Part shown: positions 33,611 to 44,721 of the stretch, piece by piece
Layout: each line of letters starts with the position of its first letter
How positions within the stretch are numbered: the first letter of the stretch is position 1
Source: Carex sylvatica
Taxonomy: Eukaryota > Streptophyta > Magnoliopsida > Poales > Cyperaceae
Length of the DNA: 64,000 bases
Assembly: GCA_964058845.1 (NCBI GenBank)
Contig: CAXKVR010000455.1
Location: 1 to 64,000 of the forward strand
Direction of reading: 5' to 3'
Made by a program: the position numbers and the translations under genes
The notes under the pieces: model-generated
What the model was told of the DNA's origin: nothing
The model's database searches: none
Seen by the model: the letters and a program-made list of their open reading frames with translations, nothing else

Positions 33611-35087
33611 ATGTCTGACTTTTTCCAATATTGGTTTATATAAAACTGAATGTCTGGTAAAATTGAGTCATTGTTGCAATGAGATACCTTACCTGTCTGA
33701 ATATCATACAGTAAAAAAGAAGGTACACTACTATGTAACATGGAGGCATACGCCAAAAAATGTCTGGAGTCATCTTCTTTTGTGTACAAAGAAAGTATGG
33801 AAACACTAAGTGCATGTTTAGATGGCCTATATATATATATTATTAATAATAAGTCATTAAAAAAGAAAAAGAAAAAGAAAATATAGTTTTCCATGAATAT
33901 CTTTATCAAATTAGGATTTTCTACAACTATTTTTTACGTACAACTTAACATTCATTTTAGCACATTTTCATAATCACTTTCGTACTTGACCAAAATATGA
34001 GTTCTCTAGATTACTTTGTAAGTAATCGTATCTGAAAATTTTCATTTGTCACAATTTCGTGACAACTGAATGTCCTAAATCATTTTGATACTTGAGCTGT
34101 GATAAACAAATTATAAACATATTTTGCTTCGAGAATCGTCTAAAAAGATGAAGGCTTAAGTTTCGATTGATAACATGTTTCTTTCTTTCTCAATTTTGTA
34201 TTCGAAGTCGACATTTTTACCAGTGGGCACAAATATTTCCTGCGTTTTATATTTTCCTTTCTTTCAAATACATCTCATTTTGTGTGGAAGAGAACGAACA
34301 ATGCATTGACCTAATTCGAAATAACATACAACGCAAAACCCATCCTAGATGGCCCAAATTTCATTCTTTTATTTTTTAAATGATCTTATTTTGCCGCCTC
34401 AAATTTTTTAAGTTGTTAGGTCAACCTGTCAGTTAGTAACTTGTGAAAAGCAATTATCAGGTTTGTTGCACTGAATCTTTATTCTTTTAAATATTTTTGT
34501 TAACAAGTTTGCACAACTGGCACATCAACAAAAGGCTCTATTGGATCCCTAAAAAGAATTTCAAAATTGGTGCCTACTACCTGGTTGCTCAAGTGTCAAT
34601 ATTGGTTCTGTTATCCGCTTGATGGTTGACACTAAGATGTAATATTCTATTAAATCGGAATGTCTAATCTACGGATGTGACCAGTTACCAAATATATTTA
34701 AATGAACCTTTAATAAATAGAGATGTCGAATCGGAATTTCTTTCTTTGTTTTTTGGGAGTCGTTACACGGTGATTGTCTAACAGTCTGAGTCGTCTTCAA
34801 AAAAAAAAAAACACTTTTGTTCGCCTGTTTTCTATTTAACTAGGAATATATGCTAGGTTTGGTTTCTTGTTTATTTTAACGAGCTCATTAAATTATGTTC
34901 GGACTTTGAACTAATCATATCATTATCCTGTTATATTAGTTAGTGCTGGTTAGGTCTAATGTAGAATTAGGGCTTTCAATGGTACTGTTTATCTGATCCG
35001 TGCCATATTTGATAAGACAGATACATACAAGTTTTTTTTGTTAGCTTGTCTAGAGTAAAAAGAAATTTCGTTAACATAATGAATAAG
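33611..35087. other. Intergenic, downstream of CYCJ18
   Basis: No coding exon or element with clear ends. A short purine run (AAGAAAAAGAAAAAG near 33860) and AT-rich DNA only. Confidence 0.45.
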
Positions 35088-35095
35088 AGTACGGA

Positions 35096-35288
35096 TGAGG
35101 AGCGAAGATAAATACAATGAATGAGAGTCAATTGATCTTATTTATTTAAATTTTATTTTATATTTATGTATGATTTTCTATATAATTTTGACTAAAATGT
35201 TATGGACAGTGTAAATTATTCTCATTTATGTATGATTGATTTCATTGTATATTTGACTCATATAGTTCGAAAGTCTGACTCTGCCTCT
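35096..35288. mobile_element. hAT miniature element, CAGAGGCGGAG family, exact target duplication
   Basis: Ends TGAGGAGCGAAGATAAAT and GTCTGACTCTGCCTCT; flanks AGTACGGA at 35088-35095 and 35289-35296 are identical. The interior phrase GTCAATTGAT is shared with the relatives at 13610 and 52648. Confidence 0.85.
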
Positions 35289-35413
35289 AGTACGGATAAA
35301 GACAATTTCTTACATGTTATCTTATACATTAATCATTAAAAGTATTAAATATTAAATTATACATGTAGATGTATATTTATATGGGGATGATGCATCATGT
35401 GATATAGTTTTAT

Positions 35414-35931
35414 GGGGGGTTTTCACATATAACCCTCAAAAGCTTCAAAATTACGTATTCTCCCCTTCAAAACTCAAAAACTCACAAATTTAACCATTTT
35501 ATTGTCTTTTATATTAAAACTCATTCTAAATTTATAAATACCCATTTTACGTTTTATTATAAGCATAAAATGTCCGTCATACTCAAATTGGAATCTGAAA
35601 GGTTCCTCTACCGTCCAATCTGTGCGCATTGCATTAAGATTTGTGCACATCGCTTCAATTCGTGCTAATCTAGAGTGCACATATCTTAAAGCAGTTCGGA
35701 TGGTAGAAGAAAACCCTTCAGATTCAAATTTGAGTCTGTTGGGCGTTTTATGTTTTTAATAAAGGGTTAAATGGGTATTTTATAAATTTAGAATGAGTTT
35801 TAATATAAAAGACAATAAAATGAGAAAATTTGTGAGTTTTTGAAGTTTGAAAGGGAAATATATAATTTTGAAGTTTAGAGGGAAAAATACGTAATTTTAA
35901 AGCTTTTAAGGGGTATACATGAAATTCCCCC
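35414..35931. mobile_element. Mutator-type fold-back element with 9-bp target duplication
   Basis: Long terminal inverted repeats of about 125 bp begin GGGGGGTTTTCACATATAACCC and end GGGGTATACATGAAATTCCCCC; the phrase AAACTCATTCTAAATTTATAAA and its complement mark their inner edges. Identical 9-bp flanks TAGTTTTAT lie at 35405-35413 and 35932-35940, the size typical of Mutator-like elements. Centre 35540-35770 is non-coding and partly palindromic. A relative lies at 53900-54448. Confidence 0.9.
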
Positions 35932-35987
35932 TAGTTTTATTCGTGATTCATATATATTTATTCAATTTACTTTTTATCCGTTTATCT

Positions 35988-36137
35988 GTATTCAATACAA
36001 CAAGTACGAATAAGATTTTTTTCATTAACTTATCAGTATATGTAAAGGTAAAATTTATTTTAGTATTCAATACAACAAATATGAATAAGATTTTTTTCAT
36101 TAACTTATCAGTATATGTAAAGGTAAATTTTATTTTA
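35988..36137. repeat. Tandem duplication of a 75-bp unit
   Basis: The unit starting GTATTCAATACAACAA occurs at 35988-36062 and 36063-36137 with only a few differences. The period is divisible by three, so a 25-residue repeat shows in one frame, but no gene is apparent. Confidence 0.92.
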
Positions 36138-37102
36138 ATTAGCTTAACATGTAAGAATATAAAAGTGTTTTCACCCGACTCGTTCTGTATCCGTTATCAC
36201 CCCTACGTGGAATCATATATCCTCGTACACTTAAGTTTAAAGTACTTAACATAATAAAAACTCCTACCCTAAAATTCCTATATATCGCAGCCAAGTTACG
36301 GCTATCGGGCAGAGGGTGAACAAAATTATAGAATTGCATGATGTGAAATTCGTCAAAATTTCAGACGATTACTTATCTTAACCAATGGCTGTTTTGTGCA
36401 ATTCCAATTGTCTTTGTGAAATCCAGCTTGTAAGGTAGTTAGGATTTCAAGATATGTATGGGTCAGGTTTAGAGTTTGAGTGTGCCAATTTATTTTCGCA
36501 CTATACCTTTCAGATTCCGACCCCAAACAATCAAGAAAATTTAAATAAAGAGCAATAAGCATATATTCTTTTTTAAGTTTCTTATCCATATGTCTATACT
36601 TATCTTAAAAAAGGGGGAAAAGATTCGTATGTCTGCATAAGCATTATATATGTGGCAAATATTAATAGAGTCTGTATCCTTTGTTTTAGCTCAACTTGAT
36701 GAGCTATGTATACCAAAAAGTTCTCCTTGCTATTATATATTCCTTGCGATTAACTTTGAGTAACTTCAACTTTCATTTACTATTTATAATATGAGTCTAA
36801 CTATCATCATAACATTATGATTTTAGTGAAAGTTCTAATAGTCTCAAAAACTATCAAATAGGTCTCAAATTAAAAATTCAAACCGTTCAAATATATCTAT
36901 TTTACGAGTGATGTGTTTACATATAAAATTTATAAATTTATTTGACATCAGGTCAAGAAGATTTTTTTTTTTTTCAATTAATTTTAATATATTCATTTTT
37001 CAACTTTTTATTTAATTATTCTTAGAATATATATCAAACTCGTCTGATTTTTTTATGGAGCCTAAAAATTGCTCTCTAAACAAATTTCTCCAAACACGCC
37101 TC
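36138..37102. other. Intergenic, no gene seen
   Basis: AT-rich sequence with no recognisable gene or delimited element. Confidence 0.4.
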
Positions 37103-38040
37103 CAAGTATTTAATGTCTAAATTTCATTTTCAAACCACATATCCAATCTTTTAAAGTTTTGTTTGTTATATTTTACAAAGCTAGCCGTAAGCATTTAAAC
37201 ATCTATCTATAAGCATTTAAAATCTTAAATTTGAGTAGTTTTAACTTCTAATTATTTTTGTCTTCAAGTCAAAAAAAGAAAATATTCCTTTCACCTACTC
37301 TTTTCTTTCATCTGATCATTCTAGTCTATTTTTTCGACGATCCGTGATAAATCTAAAAATCCAAACATTTTATATTTGATTCTCTTTCAAATAAGATCCA
37401 TCAAGAAATATTTTTGAATTATTTTCAAGTTGTTGTTTTTTTTTTATCTTTTTCTTTTTTGAAAATATCAATGAGCACTTTAAATTCTCAAGCTTTTAAA
37501 CCTCAGTCTGCAGCCTTTTAAACCTAACATGAAAACTCTTTAAATATTTAACACAATTACTTTAAATGGTTGTAGACATAGGTTTAAATGTGTGATACTA
37601 TATGATCAACATCAGAGATTTAAACGCTTGAACGTAGTAGTTTAAATAGTAGACATTCGAGATTTAAATAGATGTAGACTGAGCTTTAAAATTTTAAAAA
37701 TTTGACGTGCTCATGGCTTTAATTTTAAAAAAAAAATTTGTATTTCTATATCTCATTTGAAAGAGAAAATCAAGTAGAAAACATTCGTATTTCTAGATTC
37801 ATAAAATTCATCACGTGTCATCGAAAACATAGACGAGAATGATCAGAGAAAAAACAAAAAAAAAATGGGTGAAAGGAAATTTTTTTTTTTTGACTTGATG
37901 ATAAAAATAGTTAGGATTTAAATGCTTACAGATAGAAGTTTAAATGCTTGTGAGTAACATTGTAAAAAGTTATAGACGAAACTTTAAAAATTTGGATAGG
38001 AGCGCTGGATATAAAAGTTAGATAAAATTGAAATATTTTT
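37103..38040. mobile_element. Long fold-back element, about 0.94 kb
   Basis: The left arm (AAGTATTTAATGTC ... CAAAGCTAGCCGTAAGCATTTAAACATCTATC ... in parts) and the right arm (GATAGAAGTTTAAATGC ... GGATATAAAAGTTAGAT) are inverted copies over roughly 300-350 bp each. Both contain GCATTTAAA pairs, the ACTTGAAGACA / TGACTTGATGA junction, and the AGATCAT / ATGATCAG and CATTTGAAAG phrases. The centre (about 37430-37730) is rich in TTTAAA-centred phrases. No coding capacity, and the target site was not resolved. Confidence 0.75.
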
Positions 38041-38159
38041 TCAATTAAACTAGTTGGAGGTCTCGCTCAGATATGATAGCTCAGGGATCATAACCTTTCT
38101 CTTTTTTATACTCATTTAATTTTCTATTTCATTTCTAACAAACGAATTGTAAACCAAAA

Positions 38160-38870
38160 TTAGTGTTATGCAAACGGGCCGGACGGATCGGGCCGGTTAA
38201 AATTTGGGCACGGGAACGAGCGTCACGGGTCACGGGTGAAACTATGGGTGTTTATCAGTTCGGTTCGGTTTCAACTGAACCGAACTTGGCAAACCAAAGT
38301 TATAATTTGGTTTTAAAAATAGAACCGAACCGAACCAAACCGAACCAAAATTTTATTTCGGTTTGTTCTGTTCAAACCAAAATATATTAATTTTTTATTT
38401 AAAATAATTGATTTATAATAAACCAAAGTATATTAAGAAATAAACCAGAGTATTAAGAAATAAACTAAGATATTTAGAAATAAACCAAGTATTTAAAGCA
38501 ATTTATTAAGAAATAAACTGGGGTGGTTCGGATCAAATTCATATTATATGAAAGTTTGGTCTGTTCGGATATTTTGGTTTTGAAATTTTTTAAACCGAAC
38601 CGAACCGAAGTTATAATTCAGTTTTGAAAGGCCAACCGAACCGATCCAATAAACCAAATAACCGAACCGTTTAAACTGAACTAATTCAGTTCGATCCAAA
38701 CTGATTAAACTGAACCGTTTGAACACCCCTAGGTGAAACGGGTAAGGTAGCACGGATTTTTTTTTCAAAAACCCTACTCGGCCCGGTTCAACCCCCCGGG
38801 TAGCATGGGTATGCGGGTTGGATGGTCCGAGTAGCACAAGTCCGGACCTTTTTTTTTTTTTTTTAAACCA
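38160..38870. repeat. GC-richer CGGGTCACGGG element interrupted by a hAT insertion
   Basis: 38160-38242 and 38740-38850 share a composition and repeated phrases (CGGGCC, CACGGG, GGTAGCACGG) unlike the AT-rich surroundings. Together they look like a single older element, similar in style to 9336-9703, split by the hAT element at 38243-38731. Its ends are not defined. Confidence 0.45.
38243..38731. mobile_element. Non-autonomous hAT element with exact 8-bp target duplication
   Basis: Ends TATGGGTGTTTATCAG and GTTTGAACACCCCTA with identical flanks GGTGAAAC at 38235-38242 and 38732-38739. The interior (CGAACCGAACC-like phrases and repeated AAGAAATAAACCA) is the same family as 17996-18457. Confidence 0.9.
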
Positions 38871-39633
38871 ATAAAATATAAAATTATAAATCAAAATTCA
38901 TTTGACATGATTGCATATTTGAACTCAATAATTTTTGTTATAATAAAATATAAATTAAAATTACGAATTATTTTAAAATAATGTTGCTTAAATCAATTAC
39001 TTATACATAACACCTAATAGATGTCAGAAACATAAATGAAAAAATTTCAAAAAAAAATAGTTTTATTTTTTTTACATCTTATATAGTCAAATAATACTTA
39101 TACATATCATTTTTATAGACTTTCATTATTATATATTCCCTTTCAAATTTATAAAACCTTTCCGGACCGTTCATTTTCATGCGGGAAATCAATGGTCGAT
39201 CTGTAATAAAATATTTTCAAATTTATTTTAAAATGATCAAGGAAGAACATTGAACGTAACTAACATAAAAGTTTAAAAGTTTTATTATGTATGGGCTTCG
39301 ATTCAACACGAACTGTTTATGACCATACGATACTTCAATTTTCAATCAACTAAATAGATGGATAAAAAAAAATTTTGATCAAACTTGGATACAAGACAGT
39401 AAATGTAGTGCTTTTTAATTTAAATGGTTTAGATCGACCAACAAATGATATATTATCGTGCTTCTTCATTAACTCACCAAACAAGAGTGTATATTTCATG
39501 TTCATGTATAGAAGATGTGAGTAATGTAAGCAACATACATGTAATGTTATTTAATTTAATGTGTCAAATCATTTAATTAAGCAATAAATATATTATAACA
39601 TTAATTATTGTATAAATTTAATTAATATATATA
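38871..39633. other. Intergenic, no gene seen
   Basis: AT-rich sequence, no recognisable feature. Confidence 0.4.
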
Positions 39634-39643
39634 ATATAATTAC

Positions 39644-40068
39644 GAGGTTGGCTACTCTACTTACATAAGCATATGAGGGTATATGCTTATAAGTCATTTT
39701 TTTTGTTTTCAAAATCTAAAAAGTTGATATGAACTGTTAGATGTGATCTCTATATTGAAATGTGCTTAGAGACCAAATTTTACATTTTTTTTGAATTTTT
39801 TTACTATTTATTAAGCCACTTTGAAAATCGCTGATCCAGCGGTGGCTTAACAAAACAGTAAAATATAAAGAGATCACATCTAACGGTTTTCAAAGTGGCT
39901 TAATAAATAGTAAAAAAAATCAGAAAAATATAAAATTTGGTCTCCAAGCACATTTCAATATAGAGATCACATCTAACGGTTCAGATCGACTTTTTGAATT
40001 TTAAAAATAAAAAAATAACTTATAAGCATATACCTTTATATGCTTATGTAAGTAGAGTAGCCAACCTC
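39644..40068. mobile_element. Mutator-type miniature element with 10-bp target duplication
   Basis: Terminal inverted repeats GAGGTTGGCTACTCTACTTA / TAAGTAGAGTAGCCAACCTC are perfect over 20 bp and continue. Flanks ATATAATTAC at 39634-39643 and 40069-40078 are identical. The interior is a second inverted pair (GTGCTTAGAGACCAAATTTTA against AAAATTTGGTCTCCAAGCAC) with a short central stem, so nearly the whole element can fold. A diverged relative lies at 16620-16870. Confidence 0.93.
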
Positions 40069-40320
40069 ATATAATTACATATAATTATATATAATTTAGA
40101 TTTTTTTACAATTATACATAATTCTACATAATTATACAAAAAGCTAAATTACTCTGTATGCAAACTAAAAAATTCAACAATTAATAATTACACTACAAAA
40201 ACCTAATTTATACTAAACAAAATACCGATCGTTGTACGTCTACCATTGAACGAAAACTTAAGCTGAATTTTTGAGGCACTAAACGACATTTTTTTGAAAT
40301 TATAATGCTTCAGATGTCCG

Positions 40321-41542
40321 TGTTGTTCTAGCAATATTTTTTTTCGTCTATTTGACTAATTTGCAAAAACATACAATTATTGAATTTTACGATTTCTTCT
40401 ATTTTAGAATTATGCAGGTTCAAAATAATTAGAATTGCAATGTAAAGTTCTTGACGTGAAGAAATTATGAAGACTTATCAAAAATACAAATTATAAAGTA
40501 AAAAAACTTGGTAAAGTAAGTTTGAGGCTGTTTAAACTGGGAACAAACGTTAGTAACTTTTGTAAAACTTTGTAATATTTTCAGCCTGTCAGAGATACTG
40601 AAGTAATAGCTTGATCAAACTCAGAAGAAATTAAAACGTTGGTAACGCTTATAAAACGTTGGTAACGCTTATAAAATGTTGGTAACGCTTATAAAACGTT
40701 GGTAACGTTTATAAAATATTATAACATTTTTAGCCTGTTAGAAATGCTACAGTACAGCTAAGATTGAATTACAAACGTTGGTAATGTTTGTCAATCGTTA
40801 CAATAATTTAATTAAATCAGCATTGTAACGTTTGGCAAAAATTGTAACGTTTTAATTAAATTCAAGCTTCAGAAATTTTTATTTTTGATCAAGTTTTTAC
40901 AGTGCAAAACGTTACATAACGCTTTACAAATATTGGTAACGATTTGATCAATCTCGCAGAAAAAAAAATCTAATTTGAATTTTGAACTAAAACGTTGATA
41001 ACGTTTTAAGTCAAATTGCTCTTTCTGGAGCTGTCTCTATAAATAGAGCAGTGAGGTCTCTTTCCCACTTAATCTAGCTGACCCTAACTTTCAAAAATAC
41101 TATTTTTCTGTAAGCTTGATTCCTCCATTGTTGATTGAGCTTAAAACTTCAATATCTCTCAAACAACTCCAAACTCATTTACTAATCTTAAGTTATATTA
41201 GGTTAGAGTGAGATCTTGAGTATTCTTCTTGAGGATCTAAACTTTAAGACTTCATTCTCGCTTTGAGTTAGCCGTGTAACTTCCCGTTGGTTGTAAGGGC
41301 TCATCGGTTCTCTTTTCTAGTTGGCCGTGTGACTTTCCGTTGGTTGTAAGGGCTCAATTCTTTCGTATTGGGTAATAAAAAGGCGCACCTAGAAGAGGTT
41401 ATAAAGCCCCGGAGACGTAGACATTTTATTTGCCGAACTCCGTTATCATCCCGCATGTCAATTCTCTCTAAACTCATCTATTTACTTTCAATTGCAATTT
41501 ATTTTTAGTTTTTGAGCTATTAGCGGTGCACTTACTATAACA
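40321..41542 (+). repeat. 5' LTR of the Copia element
   Basis: About 1.22 kb from TGTTGTTC to CTATAACA, directly before the primer-binding site. Its first 500 bp align with 46806-47285. Within it lie four 20-bp tandem units (ATAAAACGTTGGTAACGCTT) at 40633-40710, many further AACGTT/GTAACG phrases, and a 53-bp-period duplication (GCCGTGTAACTTCCCGTTGG at 41271 and a variant at 41324). Position and TG...CA ends fit an LTR. Confidence 0.8.
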
Positions 41543-41545
41543 AAG

Positions 41546-41557
41546 TGGTATCAGAAC
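41546..41557 (+). other. Primer-binding site of the Copia element
   Basis: TGGTATCAGAAC is close to TGGTATCAGAGC, the sequence complementary to the 3' end of plant initiator methionine tRNA used by most Copia elements. It lies 3 bp after the 5' LTR. Confidence 0.8.
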
Positions 41558-41607
41558 AAGTTACTCAAATTAAGACTCACTTAATTTGAGTTAGATCAAC
41601 TTAAAAA

Positions 41608-41870
41608 ATGGCACCCTATAAATTTGAGTTAGATCAATTTCGGTAATACAACCAATAATTTTAGTTATTAAAAAATCTTATGATTTATTTTTTCAAAACC
41701 AATGAGGTTTGGGATATGTAGAAAATGGGTATGTACCGAAAATTGATGACAATAATGATTTGACCGCCACATCCAAACTTGAAAAGCAAAAGAACCTAAT
41801 TGTAATAAATTATATAATTAATTCGGTTAGTGAATCTATCTTATCATTAATTAATGATTCATGTAGTGTC
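41608..41870 (+). pseudogene. Copia gag, N-terminal fragment
   Basis: An ATG at 41608 (MAPYKFELDQF) is followed, after stops and a frame change, by VENGYVPKIDDNNDL, KLEKQKNLIVIN and SVSESILSLINDSCS. This is the N-terminal region of Copia gag polyproteins. The frame is cut at about 41870 by the Gypsy sequence. Confidence 0.75.
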
Positions 41871-41905
41871 CAAGTTTAGATGTTGCTTGGGGACAAGCAA
41901 TGTTT

Positions 41906-42790
41906 AAGCTTGGGAGAATTTGATAAGCATAAATTATATACATATTCGATCTAGTTTTCATCATAAAATAACGCCAAATATCTTGTATTTTGAATATAAA
42001 ATGAATGTAATACATCTAGAATCAAGTTACTGCGTTTGTTTGACTTTACAGTACAGAAAATGATGAAAAATAAAGAAAAATACTCCTAGTGCGGATGGAT
42101 CACCCGCAGTCAGATCCAGTGCGGACGCACTGTAGCAGAAATGCAAAAATAGAGTCTGAACTTAAAACGGCCACAACTTTTGACTCGTAACTCCGTTTTG
42201 GACATATTACCACTTTTCGAAAAGCTAGCGAGAAGATCTACAACTTGAGAAAATAAAAAAGAAAATTTGGGATTCAGTGCGGACGCACTCAGCACTTGGG
42301 CGAATTTTCACATCTCAGCACTTCACAGGAAAAAAGTCCGAACCTAGTGCGGACGCAGTCAACTCTAGTGCGGGTCATCCACCCGCACTCAGTACTTAGT
42401 CAATTTCAGAAACTTCAGAACAACTCAGAAAATTCATCAGTGTGGGTCAGCCACCCGCACTCACCACCAGTGCGGACGCACTCAGAAACTTTGCAGGATT
42501 TTTCTTCTAAGTTAAATATGGAAAGTTGAACCAGTGCGGGTCATCCACCCACACTCACCACCAGTGCGGACGCACTGAACCCGCAGACAGCCAGAATTAC
42601 ACGTTTTTAACATAATTTCTATTTTTAACGAGCCAGGAACGCTTTTTGACAGCTAAATTTGGACACATCAGTCCAGGAAAACAAGGCAAATATAGCACCC
42701 ACTAACCCCACCTTCTAGCCTCTAAATTGGGCATAGTCTTTTGCTATATAAGGGGGGTACATCTCTCACATCTCACATCTCATATCATAC

Positions 42791-42835
<45 letters not shown>

Positions 42836-43904
42836 CTTGATGCATGCCAATTTTCATTGAGATATAGCGATAAATTTGCAGCCATTCTAGGAGTTCCGGA
42901 AGCTTTTCAAGGAAGAAGAAGAAGGTCCAAGTAAGAAGAAGGCAAGATTGAGGTTCTTGATTCAATAAAGGGTGTAACTATTTCTTTATTTCATTTCTTC
43001 TTATTTTTGCCAACTTTTGTAATGGATCTCTCCAAGAGAGAGTAGATCTCTTTCTAGGGGTTTAGGTCAATGCATGAACTTGTTTAATTGTATCTTATTC
43101 GGTTATTTATTTTTATTATGATTGTTTTATGGGATTTTATGCTAATTTTTTAGATTTATAATTTGTGTTAACTACATAATTAGTACTTAAAATCGATGTA
43201 GTTCCGCTTTGGATTCGAAAGAACCAAAGAAGTTAGGACGAGAGGAGAGTACCAATTATGAACACAAATACCTTAGGTTTTGATTAAGGTCTAACCAACT
43301 GCGAAATCAAACCAGAACTACAGAAATTAGGGTTAGGGACTTGGTGAATGACGTAACTGTGAAGTCATACACTTATTAGGACATCTCAAATTGAATCAGG
43401 TATTGGTATGAAGGACGTAACCATGAAGTACCAATATTTGAGGAGATGAGAGACTAACAAGAGCTTATGGTCTAGGTAGCTAGGATGAAGGACGTAACTG
43501 TGAAGTCTGAATTACTTAGGCACGTTATTAATTCACGAAAGTGACCCTTAATGACATATTAGGTTAGAAACCTCATCAAATCATACATGAATTTAAACAA
43601 ATACCAAATAGATAGAATTAACAAGGGATTGTAGACCGAATACCCCTAGATCTCCCAATTCTTGAAAACAAACTAATATTCACTTTCTTTATTTTATTTA
43701 CATCTATTGTTTACAATTCTTCTCAGGTATTGAACCCAACTTAGGACTATTTAAACAAACCCCCCCCCTTATTCTATTTTATTGCACTTACTTCTTTTTA
43801 TTATTTTCTGAAATTAATTAATAAAGTCTAAACCTAGTAATTGTTCATATTCCCTGTGGATCGATACCCGATAATATACTACGCGGTAGGATTGTGCACT
43901 TGCA
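41906..43904 (+). mobile_element. Gypsy LTR with polypurine tract, inserted in Copia gag
   Basis: AAGCTTGGGAGAATT (41906-41920) preceded by GTTGCTTGGGGACAAGCAA is the usual end of the internal region of plant Gypsy elements; the LTR follows from TGATAAGC (41921) to GTGCACTTGCA (43904), 1984 bp. It has alternating palindromes at 42088-42576, a TATA box TATATAAG at 42745-42752, a (CT)n tract at 42793-42832, and the phrase CCCTGTGGATCGATACCCG near its end. About 50 bp of internal sequence is retained on the left, so this is a remnant rather than a clean solo LTR. Confidence 0.7.
42088..42576. repeat. Nine alternating palindromes in the Gypsy LTR
   Basis: Two palindrome types are interspersed. 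Type 1, AGTGCGGACGCACT (14 bp), lies at 42118, 42276, 42346 (variant), 42469 and 42563. Type 2, AGTGCGGGTCATCC then ACCCGCACT (23 bp), lies at 42088, 42367, 42439 and 42533, with small changes. The last four form two tandem type 2 + type 1 pairs with identical spacing. All lie upstream of the LTR TATA box, where U3 enhancers are expected. Confidence 0.9.
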
Positions 43905-44273
43905 ATCTGAACTGAAAGTGTATTTAAGGTTAAAAGGTACAGCTTGCTGTACTGAAACTTTGTACTATACATTTTTGGTGCATCAATTTGATTCTTATAA
44001 AACTAAAAGTGTCTTATCTAGAGTTGCAAATAAGTCATTTGGTAATCATAAGAGTAATTTACATGAAGTCAAATATCAATACCAATCCACTTTCAAACAA
44101 GGTTCTATTGCTCAAAAACCATCAATTACATTTTGTAATTATTGTTGCAAAATTGGTCATACCTTTTTAGAATGTAGGTTTAGAAATAAAGACAACAACC
44201 GAAATGTTGTATATTTTTATTGTAGATTTACTCACTCAACAATAACTAATATATATTCTTGTAGGAGTGTTTG
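43905..44273 (+). pseudogene. Copia gag, C-terminal part with zinc knuckle
   Basis: The frame continues LVHQFDSYKTKSVLSRV and then CNYCCKIGHTFLEC at 44134-44175, a C-x2-C-x4-H-x4-C zinc knuckle that in gag binds RNA. A second partial knuckle (YFYCRFTHS...C) follows before the stop at 44272-44274. The middle of gag is missing, so it is a fragment. Confidence 0.8.
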
Positions 44274-44294
44274 ATTACATCTCATAAAGAAAAT

Positions 44295-44575
44295 ACTTGA
44301 GTCATTGATAGTTGTTGCACACAAATATTATGTGTAATTCAAACTCTGCATGATTATGAGATTCGCTTCCGCAACATACCAATTATGTGTAACAACACTA
44401 GTGCCATATAACTAAGCAAAATAAAAATATTTGTGTTAGTTACAACTCATACATATCGACACCAAAAACTAAATTGCCAATATTTTTACAAAATTCTTGA
44501 ATATTCAACAACACAATGAATTAAGGTTCAAATTAGACATGCTTGAACTTGGAGAATAAGGCATACTCAACTTCA
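44295..44575 (+). pseudogene. Copia pol remnant: protease site fused to RNase H end
   Basis: T-stop-VIDSCCTQILC at 44295-44330 corresponds to the WVIDSGATDHMC active-site region of Copia protease, with DSG changed to DSC. It is followed at once by TLHDYEIRFRNIPIMC and NNTSAI-stop-LSK (44345-44420), the conserved segment near the end of reverse transcriptase/RNase H. Integrase and most of RT between them have been deleted. Confidence 0.7.
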
Positions 44576-44721
44576 TTTCAAAATAATTCATAGCAATCAA
44601 ATCCGGCGATCCGACCGTTCAATCGATGATCCGACTTCACCACTGTGCTTCTCTTGCTTCTCTCTTCTTGGATTGGTAATCGAATCTCTAATCGGTAACT
44701 TTTTAATTTAAACTTGATCTC

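Noticed and set aside
35919..36254. Plus-strand frame with a 25-residue internal repeat, possibly a membrane protein
   Set aside because: The repeat comes from a 75-bp tandem duplication in AT-rich DNA adjoining a Mutator-type element; it overlaps the end of that element and has no family signature.
40633..40712. Regularly spaced direct repeats resembling a CRISPR array
   Set aside because: Units are contiguous 20-bp tandem copies without spacers, inside a plant LTR.
42793..42832. (CT)n tract as a GAGA-type regulatory element
   Set aside because: It is a simple microsatellite just after the LTR TATA box; such tracts are common and nothing else supports a specific function.
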